DNA of 64,000 bases from JBKEDC01 sp047972995. GTDB lineage: Bacteria > Bacteroidota > Bacteroidia > Bacteroidales > Prolixibacteraceae. Shown here piece after piece: positions 1-6,642 of the stretch (positions within the stretch are counted from its first letter, which is position 1; the number at the start of each line of letters is the position of its first letter). Location: contig JBKEBD010000006.1 in the NCBI GenBank assembly GCA_047972995.1, forward strand, positions 1 through 64,000. The letters are read 5' to 3'. A program made the position numbers and the translations under genes. The notes under the pieces were generated by a model. It ran no database searches and was not told where the DNA came from. It saw nothing but the letters and a program-made list of their open reading frames with translations.

Positions 1-1576
1 CACCTGCAACAGTGATTTGCTTTTTAAACTCCATATTCCCCTCCACCACATCATCCACATCACTCCGTACAAACTGCGTACTATCCAAGCTGTCCAACTT
101 CCCTGCATCATCAGCAAAGCCGGCTCTTATCTTTTCGCCGTCTTTCACTAAGTAGCCTGCTGCATATTGCAAGTCCGATTTCAGCCAATATCTAAGGTCG
201 ATGTTGCGGTCGTTTGATGTTACGGCAAGCATAGAACCTAGTTTGCCTACTGTCGTTGCCAATCCTGCCGATACGGTTGTATTGCTCAAATCTACCTCAA
301 CCTCGTAGGGATTATTTACTGTGTCTCGGATTCCTCGGATGCGGATTATCACATCGTCGAGTTCTTCGTCTGCCAAATGACAATATTCGCCTAAGCGTAG
401 GTATGATTTCACATCATCCCAATTGTCCTTTAGCCAAATTGGCGACAGTTCTGCCGAGTAGCTGTATCGCTCCGAGTTGTTGTCTTGTAGATATTCTACC
501 GCAGCTCGAAACAAGTCCCAACTTGCACCTGTCTTAGTTGCATCGTCAGATATATAAGCATCCGGAAGCTCCACGCCAAACACGGCATAGTTATCATCCA
601 CCGCAGGTGCGAAGCTCTCGTTTGGCATGATGATGCCGTCGATTTCTTTCGGCACAATCTCGAATGTGCGAGTGCTGTGTCGGTAGTTTACTTCAAACTC
701 CTTGCCTGTCAAAGCTCCGCTTTGGAAGACTATCGACATGGTTTCGCCTGCTATTTGATAGTCCGAAAAGTCGAGACTTGCAGGGATGCTGTCATCTTTG
801 ATATTATAGAAATTATCATCAACATCTACTACCTCAACTTCGCTTACAGTTCCTTCGCGTGATGGATATATCGAATCGGCAGCAAAACTTCCTTGTTGCT
901 TGATGGCTGATGTTGTACCTTGCTTTTCTACATACAGCCCCTTAGCATCTGTCCTGTAGGTTTCACCATCAACAACGAGGGTTTGCGACTTAGGCAATAG
1001 CAAATAGCGTGAGCCATAGTTTGCCCACACGATATTGCGCGTACCGCCCTGTACATATAAGCGTTCCACCTATCGCCCCTCGTTGTCGTTCTGTCTTTGG
1101 ATGCCTGATTTCAATCCCTTACCAGGACCATAAGCAAGCGATAAGGGCAAAGCCTTGTTGTAGCTTAGTTTGCCTAGATGTATCTTTTTGTCCGTAGTGA
1201 TTTCAAACTCGGTTTCACATGCTTCAGCAATGAGCTGTAATGCTTCTGTGCATGAGTTGTGTGAGTAGCTTACGACTATTTCTTTTGTTGCCAATACATC
1301 GCCAACCTTCCAACCGCTGTCGTAGCTGTTCAATACCTGTGTCAACATTTTTATGTGTTCAACAGGTGGAGCGGTAAGACTGAATGTTAGACCTTCTGAT
1401 GTTGTATCGTGAAATCTATATATAGATAGGAACTCTTCAACTCCGTGAAGTGTGAGCGTGTAGTCGTAGTCGCTATTGCTATTCTTCGTGAAGTTATTCG
1501 GGTCGAACAACCAAAAGCGTTGACCCTCGAAGTCCACGAACGAGCCTAAAGGCAATTCGACGAAGTTCTCTAAACA
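1..1576 (-). pseudogene. Phage tail hub/receptor-binding protein, 5'-truncated, in-frame TAG, runs off the left edge
   Basis: One reading frame runs on the minus strand from 1576 to the window edge (about 525 codons) and is broken only by a TAG at 1070-1072. The first part (frame opening at 1576, not a real start: a TAA lies at 1577-1579) has the look of a tail-tip or prophage endopeptidase-type protein. Motifs include GQRFWLFDP near its start and RLYVQGGTRNIVWANYG just after the TAG. Near the left edge the residues LDSLDSTQFVRSDVDD and VEGNMEFKK resemble the linker of phage tail fibres. The N-terminus is missing: the frame begins exactly where a plus-strand phage fragment starts. No alternative start explains the second half, so the TAG looks like a nonsense mutation. 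Family assignment is by resemblance and is moderate; that this is phage tail is fairly sure from the context. Confidence 0.65.
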
Positions 1577-1727
1577 TTACGGTGTGGGCATGGCCGATTA
1601 TCTGAACGAAAATAAACCCGATGATATGCTTCGGGCAATCAGGCAGGAATTGAGTAAAGACGGACAAAAAATAAACTCCTTGTCGCTTAGCGATGATGGC
1701 AATATAGAACTCGATGCGAACTATTAG
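1572..1727 (+). pseudogene. C-terminal fragment of an unrecognised phage protein
   Basis: An open frame on the plus strand ends at TAG 1725-1727 and reads KHYGVGMADYLNENKPDD followed by an acidic, serine-rich tail. It has no start codon of its own and overlaps head to head with the truncated minus-strand tail gene, so it is the 3' part of a gene whose 5' part is elsewhere. The next gene starts inside its last codons (ATG at 1714), the tight overlap typical of phage morphogenesis operons. Its function is not recognised. Confidence 0.45.
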
Positions 1728-1992
1728 AACAATAAAAAGGCAAACACTTACAGCTATTGCAATACAAGAATATGGTAATATGGAAGCTATTACAGAACTG
1801 CTAGATAATAATCCTCAGCTAGCAGCAATGAATGATTATCCGCCAGCAAGCTTGGTAGATGCGTTTTGTAACTTCGATATAGCAATGCCTATAATTGCAG
1901 GTACTAATATATATATTAATGATGAATCAAAGTTGATGAATAAAAAGATATTGCGAGAGTTGAACGGTAAACAAATAATAAGCACTTACTAA
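1714..1992 (+). CDS. Small LysM-like phage tail protein (tail protein X type)
   Basis: A 92-residue protein. Residues 11-35 (QTLTAIAIQEYGNMEAITE and onward) follow the LysM-like pattern of phage P2-type tail protein X: a threonine-rich opening, AIA-x-x-YGN, then a helix ending LLDNNPQLA. Such proteins are part of the tail tube/baseplate junction in contractile-tailed phages. It overlaps the preceding gene fragment by 14 bp and is followed after one base by the next phage gene. It appears intact. The fold call rests on pattern resemblance only. Confidence 0.5.
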   Translation: MRTIRTIKRQTLTAIAIQEYGNMEAITELLDNNPQLAAMNDYPPASLVDAFCNFDIAMPIIAGTNIYINDESKLMNKKILRELNGKQIISTY

Positions 1993-1993
1993 T

Positions 1994-2827
1994 ATGGATA
2001 CTTTACAAGACATAGAAAACGAAATAGACAAAGGGATTGCACAGGTGTTCGATAGTCCGAATGCTTCAAAACACGCAGACTGGAAGCTGTGGCGTTCGAT
2101 ATTTGCAGGTGTGATGCAGATACTAAATCGGAATAAAACAGAGGTGGAACAGCTTGCTGAAAGTCGCCATGCTGGAAATATTGATTGGTACTATGCAGAA
2201 TTAATGAAGTTTCAAGGTGGTTCATCGGAAAGTGGCACATTTGAGATGGACGAACTGGTAGTTGATAATTTGGGCGTGGTGCGCTTTTCAAATGCTGATG
2301 AATCAAGGCAGATTATTACGCACATGAGTTTAACGGAGAACGAAAACGGCACGCTCAAGATTAAAGCAGCTAAAACAGAAGCAGACAAAGTGGTGCGCTT
2401 GGAGAATGACGAACGTTTAGCATTCGAGGCATACATCAAGAGAATAAAATATCCGGGGCTTAAATATCTACTTACTGCTGATAATCCTGATTTGATTTGC
2501 TTTGACATGACAGTGTATCACAACAGCACAAACGCTAATGATGTGCTTGCTGAAATATTGGAAGTGATACAAGGTTATCAGGAGACATTGGGCTTTAACG
2601 ATGAGTTCTACACACAGCGATTTGTAGAGTATATCCGAACGAATGTGGCAGAGGTTGTAACAATCAAGCTGAACAGCTTGAAAGCTAAGGCAGACCTTGC
2701 AACAGCGTTTAACGATGTTGATGTAGTATATACTTTGCAAGCCGGCTACTTCAACTTCCAAGCCGAAGATGCCAACAAGAATCCTTCTATAATTAATATG
2801 AAACACATTGACGAATTGGTGCTATGA
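1994..2827 (+). CDS. Phage structural protein, probably baseplate-associated
   Basis: A 277-residue acidic protein with no signal peptide or membrane segment. The C-terminal third (DVLAEILEVIQGYQETLGFN, then a YIRTNVAEVVTIKLNSL segment) recalls the C-terminal part of baseplate-J-like proteins of Bacteroidetes prophages, but I cannot fix the family from sequence alone. It starts one base after the LysM-like tail gene, and its last codon overlaps the next start (ATGA overlap at 2824), so it is translated from the same operon. No lesion is seen in it, unlike its neighbours. Confidence 0.5.
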   Translation: MDTLQDIENEIDKGIAQVFDSPNASKHADWKLWRSIFAGVMQILNRNKTEVEQLAESRHAGNIDWYYAELMKFQGGSSESGTFEMDELVVDNLGVVRFSNADESRQIITHMSLTENENGTLKIKAAKTEADKVVRLENDERLAFEAYIKRIKYPGLKYLLTADNPDLICFDMTVYHNSTNANDVLAEILEVIQGYQETLGFNDEFYTQRFVEYIRTNVAEVVTIKLNSLKAKADLATAFNDVDVVYTLQAGYFNFQAEDANKNPSIINMKHIDELVL

Positions 2828-3306
2828 GGTTGAATATAAACATGCGTGAGTTAATGGTATCAAGGATACCCTTTCACAAGAGACAGGAAAAATGGATAAG
2901 GCTCTTTTGGTGGGTGCTTCGCCCTATACAGGTGTTGTTTGATGATTATTTAGGCTGGTTAAAAGATGTATTGTTTAAAGCAAACTCAACAGGTCAGGTT
3001 GTAAGTTTAGAAGCTTTTTAAAATCGCTTTGTAGAGGGAGCAAACGGCAGGATTAAGATAATTGAAGACGAAGACGATGGCGGTCGTTGGTTGGGACTTC
3101 GTGAAGGTGATTCGTTGATGTTTGACAAGTTAGGAGAAAGAGATACAGGGGCATTTGTCCAGCTTGCGATCAAAGGCGAGCAAACTACCTTGCTGCCGGT
3201 GGACTTTAGGGTGCTGGCGCCAGCAAAAACAAAGGAAGCAGAAATAAGGCAGTACGTAGAACAATACAAATTGGCAGGAAAATATTTTGACATAAAACAA
3301 TATTAG
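2824..3306 (+). pseudogene. Phage protein of 160 codons interrupted by an in-frame TAA
   Basis: A frame starting at ATG 2824 encodes 65 residues ending VVSLEAF, then TAA at 3019-3021. The same frame then continues without a break as NRFVEGANGRIKIIEDEDDG to a normal TAG at 3304-3306. The residues flanking the stop (VVSLEAF-x-NRFVEGANGRIKI) read as a continuous domain; a single base change such as TTA to TAA would give the lesion. The 3' part contains an internal ATG at 3091 that could restart translation, but that would remove the conserved-looking middle. Unrecognised phage family; it lies between the putative baseplate gene and the tail-fibre gene. Confidence 0.65.
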
Positions 3307-3308
3307 AT

Positions 3309-4502
3309 ATGAAAAGACAAGTACAAAAAACAGGCGAACGCAAGTGGTATGGCGATGACCATACGATGATGCAAGATGAGTTGTGGGCAGCACTAGAAGG
3401 CTTCTTTGAGCCTTATGGTAGTTGTATATTGAAAGGCTGCGAAATCGGCGCAAGTGGCAATAAGTGGACTATCAGTAGTGGCATTGTAGGGCTGTGGGCT
3501 AGCGATAAGTCGGAGTATAAAATATGTAGGTTGAACCAAACAGAACTATCAACGAGTAAGCCGGTAGCTTATGCTTGCCTCAAGAGCAAGGAAGAAACAG
3601 AGGAATACCTTACTGGAGGCGTGAAGCCGGTAGTTAAGGAGTATTATGCCGAGATAAGCACTAGTCAGCCAAGCTATGGCGAATATTTGGTTATTCGACA
3701 GGACGGCAATAACACGGCATTTCGCAAAGCATTCCAAGATGCAACAGCTCGGATGGTAAGTGATGAGCAAGTGGCTTATTGGAATGCCAAAGAGCCAGCT
3801 ATAAGCAAGAAGTCGGGCTTTAATTTGAGCAAGTCAGATTCAACAGCTTCTACCAGTGCTGACGTGCTGGCAACAAGTAAAGCGGTGAGCAACGCTAAGT
3901 CAGAGGCGGTAAGCACCCTGCAGGGCGGGGCAAGCTCATCAGTTAATACGCTTAAAAAGCTCTATGACTGGGCAGTTGAGCAGCTGAATGGGAAAGCTCC
4001 AAAGAGCCATGCCAGCACAGGCACAGGGTATGGAATAGGTACAGCGAGTAATTATGGACACGTGAAGTTGAGTGATAATGTGAGTAGTTCTGAGGGGGCA
4101 AACAGTGGGGTAGCTGCAAGTTCGGCGGCGGTGAGGAGCTTGATGAATAGAGTGTATAGGCTGGAGCGTCCGATGTACCTTATAGAGGAAAGAGTGGATG
4201 TTTATTTTATGCCCTCCGATGTAGGTGCAAGATGGGTGTGTGTAACAGATAAGTGTATACTAAGGTTTAAACCTAGCGATATGCGTGAGATTCCAAATGG
4301 AACAGAACTCTGTGAGGTATCTGTTATTAGCAATAATGAATTTTATCTATACGCGGATGGCTATGGTGAGTTGATTTTTGTCGGATACCGAGAGGGTTCT
4401 GGCTGGTATGCAGATTCCGATGATAATGCGGTCCTACGCGGCTCAGCTAAATACACGCTGATTAAAGTGTCCGATTACGAAATTTCAGTTGTGCTGGGGT
4501 GA
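3309..4502 (+). CDS. Phage tail fibre protein
   Basis: A 397-residue protein directly after the preceding phage gene. The N-terminal 100 residues form a structured region (WYGDDHTMMQDELWAALEGF and on). Residues about 160-225 are a serine/alanine-rich repeat stretch with low complexity. Then comes the fibre signature KSHASTGTGYGIGTASNYGH followed by VKLSDN, as in phage fibre repeats of Mu- and T4-like tails. The last 110 residues form a separate C-terminal domain, probably host-binding. No lesion is seen. The gene likely set host range before the prophage decayed. Confidence 0.8.
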   Translation: MKRQVQKTGERKWYGDDHTMMQDELWAALEGFFEPYGSCILKGCEIGASGNKWTISSGIVGLWASDKSEYKICRLNQTELSTSKPVAYACLKSKEETEEYLTGGVKPVVKEYYAEISTSQPSYGEYLVIRQDGNNTAFRKAFQDATARMVSDEQVAYWNAKEPAISKKSGFNLSKSDSTASTSADVLATSKAVSNAKSEAVSTLQGGASSSVNTLKKLYDWAVEQLNGKAPKSHASTGTGYGIGTASNYGHVKLSDNVSSSEGANSGVAASSAAVRSLMNRVYRLERPMYLIEERVDVYFMPSDVGARWVCVTDKCILRFKPSDMREIPNGTELCEVSVISNNEFYLYADGYGELIFVGYREGSGWYADSDDNAVLRGSAKYTLIKVSDYEISVVLG

Positions 4503-4828
4503 TGTGATAGGATTTAAGCAAGCGGTTTATATCAAAAATCACAAACTAAAGTATCAGTTTGCAAAAGCAATTCAAGACTTCGTAAAATGTAGTGTTTTGA
4601 AGACTTGAAATCCCCAGCATTCGGTCGGTAAGCTCTCACCCTATACCGACCAACATTTAAGGCGCACACCGCCACTGCTAGAGATTAAATATCTTTAGTA
4701 GACGGTGTGCGCCTTTCGTATGTTTGGGTGAGAGGTGCAAAAGTAATAATTATAAATCAAAAAGTACAAGACAATGAAACGAGCCATAGCTAGATACATA
4801 TGGCAATTAAAAATCAAATAATATACAT
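4503..4828. other. Intergenic region of prophage with a cluster of stem-loops (4623-4734)
   Basis: No gene is seen in these 326 bases. Three complementary pairs interlock. (a) GGTCGGTA 4623-4630 pairs with TACCGACC 4644-4651. (b) The loop of that hairpin holds CTCTCACCC (4633-4641), which is complementary to GGGTGAGAG at 4726-4734. (c) Between them is a long hairpin: AAGGCGCACACCG (4659-4671) pairs with CGGTGTGCGCCTT (4703-4715), extended inwards by CTGCTAGAGAT (4675-4685) against ATCTTTAGTAG (4691-4701) with two G-U pairs and a TAAAT loop. The long hairpin is followed by TTTCG, only a weak T-run. It could be a terminator for the tail-fibre operon or a structured phage RNA with a loop-to-tail pairing. 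Confidence 0.6.
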
Positions 4829-5670
4829 ATGAAAAAGTACACACAAAGCCCCTTGCCATTTCAAGGGTAAAAACGTAAATTTCTCAAAGATTTTGCAAGC
4901 ATCTTGCAAAACAGTTGCAAAACAGTTGCAAACCTACGGCAACATTCGTGGACATCTTCGGAGGTAGCGGACTATTAAGCCACACGGTAAAATACACTCT
5001 GCCTCAAGCAAAGGTTGTTTATAACGATTTCGACAATTTTATACAGCGGTTATACAGTGTTGCAAAGACTAACGAGCTACTTGCAAAGCTCCGTGAAGAG
5101 CTTGGAGACTATCCACGAGGGCAACACATAGACGGAGAATATAGGGAGAGGGTATTTTCGATACTCAAGCAAGCGGATGCGAGCGGTTTTGTGGACTGGA
5201 TAAGTATATCATCGTCCTTGCTGTTCTCCATGAACTACGAGCTTTCATACGTAGCATTCACGAAGCAAACGCTATACAACAGCGTGCTAAAATTGGATTT
5301 CTCCACTGATGGCAATCTGGAGGGGGTGGACATTGTGTCGGCAGACTACCAAGTTATTTATGAGCGATACAAAAATGTGGACGATGTGGTGTTCTTGGTT
5401 GACCCGCCCTACTTGAGTACTGATACTTCAACCTACAATAGCGCTGATTATTGGAAGCTGAAAGACTATTTGGATGTTCTGCAGGTGCTGACTGATACAA
5501 AGTATTTTTACTTCACTTCTAACAAGTCTCAGGTGGTGGAACTGTACGAATGGATTAGCTCCGTGTCAGATGTGGCAAATCCGTTTTATAATGCACAATG
5601 CACGGAAATACCTTCGTTTATTGGGGGTAATAATAGCTATGTGGATATAATGTATAGCTACCTTGAGTGA
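4829..5670 (+). pseudogene. D12-class DNA adenine methyltransferase (Dam-like), disrupted
   Basis: Phage-type N6-adenine methyltransferase. The N-terminus starting at ATG 4829 reads MKKYTQSPLPFQG, then TAA (4868-4870), then KRKFLKDF in frame; a glutamine (CAA) is expected at the stop. A tandem duplication of TTGCAAAACAG (4904-4914 and 4915-4925) adds 11 bp and shifts the frame. After it the protein resumes as QNSCKPTATFVDIFGGSG. The SAM-binding FxGxG motif (IFGGSG) and the catalytic DPPY motif (LVDPPYLSTD) are both intact. The gene ends at TGA 5668-5670. Translation from a TTG at 4915 would give 251 residues lacking the conserved start. Two independent lesions make it a pseudogene. In a working phage it would methylate DNA against host restriction. 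Confidence 0.85.
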
Positions 5671-5814
5671 TGCCTTTTAAACGCAGAGACGCTAGAACAA
5701 TCTGTGTCGGTTGCTAACGCAACCGACACAAAACCTGCTAAAAAGAAGTTAGAGGTGTTGACTGCCAACTATAATTTGAGCAATCCGAGAGGTGCAGAGT
5801 TAAGATTGTTTTAA
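5669..5814 (+). other. Short open stretch with a perfect 12-bp stem-loop (5703-5730)
   Basis: The frame running on directly from the methyltransferase stop codon stays open for about 47 codons (ending NYNLSNPRGAELRLF, TAA), but it has no convincing start and I do not recognise it. Inside lies a perfect hairpin: TGTGTCGGTTGC (5703-5714) and GCAACCGACACA (5719-5730) around a TAAC loop, with no T-run on either side. It may be a gene remnant, a small RNA structure or a protein-binding palindrome. Confidence 0.3.
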
Positions 5815-5819
5815 ATTTT

Positions 5820-5851
5820 CACAGCCATGTGATTTGCATGGCTGTGTTTTT
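5820..5851 (+). terminator. Rho-independent terminator at the end of the plus-strand prophage genes
   Basis: CACAGCCATG (5820-5829) pairs with CATGGCTGTG (5837-5846) around a 7-base loop and is followed by TTTTT. It lies where plus-strand phage genes meet minus-strand remnants. Confidence 0.8.
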
Positions 5852-5853
5852 AG

Positions 5854-5891
5854 TGTACATTTGGTTTTGTGAAATGTGTACATTTGGTTTT
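5854..5891. repeat. 15-bp direct repeat TGTACATTTGGTTTT, two copies
   Basis: Copies at 5854-5868 and 5877-5891 are 23 bp apart. They sit between the terminator and the decayed small gene. Two helical turns of spacing would suit a DNA-binding protein, but the function is unknown. Confidence 0.5.
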
Positions 5892-5896
5892 TGCGA

Positions 5897-6105
5897 TTAT
5901 ACTTTTTTTCTATATATTTCACCCATATAGATAGTACAAATCTTATTCCGATATGGTCTTTCGGCATCATGCCGAAAGACCATAACCGAGATTTGGACAC
6001 GGCCAATGGTTAGGGTGTGAATGTTTCAAAGATGGCGGCAGTAGACCCGAAATAATGGTTGTCATCATCGCCGAATTGTACGTGGTATATTGTGCTTCCG
6101 TACAT
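5897..6105 (-). pseudogene. Small phage protein remnant with a stop and a frameshift
   Basis: From ATG 6103-6105 the minus strand reads MYGSTIYHVQFGDDDNHYFG then STAAIFETFTP, then TAA at 6010-6012. The same frame continues as KSRLWSFGMMPKD. After a change of frame, at about 5955, it reads PYRNKICTIYMGEIYRKKV and ends at TAA 5897-5899. The three pieces together have the pattern of short phage proteins that often follow ParB-like genes in Bacteroidales prophages (aromatic N-terminus, FGS-x-AAIF-x-x-FTP, then a positively charged tail). Joining the pieces is my inference. The gene overlaps the 3' end of the ParB-like remnant. Confidence 0.5.
5952..5984. repeat. Perfect 33-bp palindrome (16-bp arms, 1-base centre)
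   Basis: TATGGTCTTTCGGCAT (5952-5967), C, ATGCCGAAAGACCATA (5969-5984). It falls inside the decayed small phage gene at the point where the reading frame changes, so it may have arisen there by a templated (quasi-palindrome-correcting) mutation rather than being an ancestral site. No T-run follows. Confidence 0.8.
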
Positions 6106-6542
6106 TCTGCTATAAATTTTGAAAATTCGTTGTTTGCAAACAAAGTGGTTAATCCTATAAGTTGCTTTAGCCTTAATAATTCGTATAAGTCCATCCCTAT
6201 GGTCTTGATAATTCAAGCATCTGACATACCGGATTGCACCAGCTCTGAAACGATGTTACCCATTAAATCGATGTCATGCGAACCACGCGCCCGATTGTGC
6301 AGAATGGTTGATGCCATACGGTTGCTGATGTCTTTTTCGATGAATACGACAGGCATTAAGCCATTTTCACGTTCCCTTATCCGCCTGCTTGTTATCATTA
6401 CGGTATATCGGTGGTATCCATCGACAATTTCGTAAATATCGTTGTCAGGTAGATAATAGCAAACAATGGGTATTTTGTATCCATTTTCCCAAATAGAGGT
6501 TTCGAGCAACTTCATTTCGGGCGGTGCAACCGCATTTGGGTT
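5967..6542 (-). pseudogene. ParB-like (IbrB-type) nuclease-domain protein, truncated and with in-frame TGA
   Basis: The frame opens at 6542 straight after a stop (TAG 6543-6545) and reads NPNAVAPPEMKLLETSIWEN, so the N-terminus is lost. The ParB N-domain core follows: EIVDGYHRYTVM, then ASTILHNRARGSHDIDLM. A TGA at 6213-6215 replaces the expected tryptophan in SDA-W-IIKTIGMDL. The same frame then continues LLRLKQLIGLTTLFANNEFS before drifting into unrelated sequence until TGA 5967. In intact relatives this family pairs with PAPS-reductase-like IbrA in phages and islands; no partner is seen here. An ATG at 6515 exists but is internal to the domain. Confidence 0.7.
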
Positions 6543-6642
6543 CTAACTGTTTGTCCGAATCTTTTCCTATGTCACAAAAAAGAGGAAACCCATAGGATTC
6601 CCTCTTGATATTAAATTGGTGCGAAATGAATTTCGCTTACGA
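6543..6642. other. Right boundary of the prophage remnant
   Basis: The ParB-like frame stops abruptly at 6543, where its 5' part should begin. About 30 bp later comes the terminator of the exuT operon, so host sequence has certainly resumed by about 6575. No clear attachment-site duplication or Mu-type end repeat can be recognised without the left boundary, which is outside the window. Confidence 0.4.
6575..6605 (-). terminator. Terminator of the hexuronate operon
   Basis: On the minus strand AGAGGGAATCC, a TAT loop and GGGTTTCCTCT form an 11-bp stem (two G-U pairs) followed by six T. It lies about 40 bp after the exuT stop codon. Confidence 0.8.

Noticed and set aside
4659..4715. tRNA-like gene in the prophage
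   Set aside because: The structure is one long hairpin, with no cloverleaf arms or T-loop sequence.
1..6543. Alternative genetic code in the phage (stops read as amino acids)
   Set aside because: TAG, TAA and TGA all occur inside frames, but also all end normal phage genes here, and the methyltransferase has a frameshift as well. Decay explains all.
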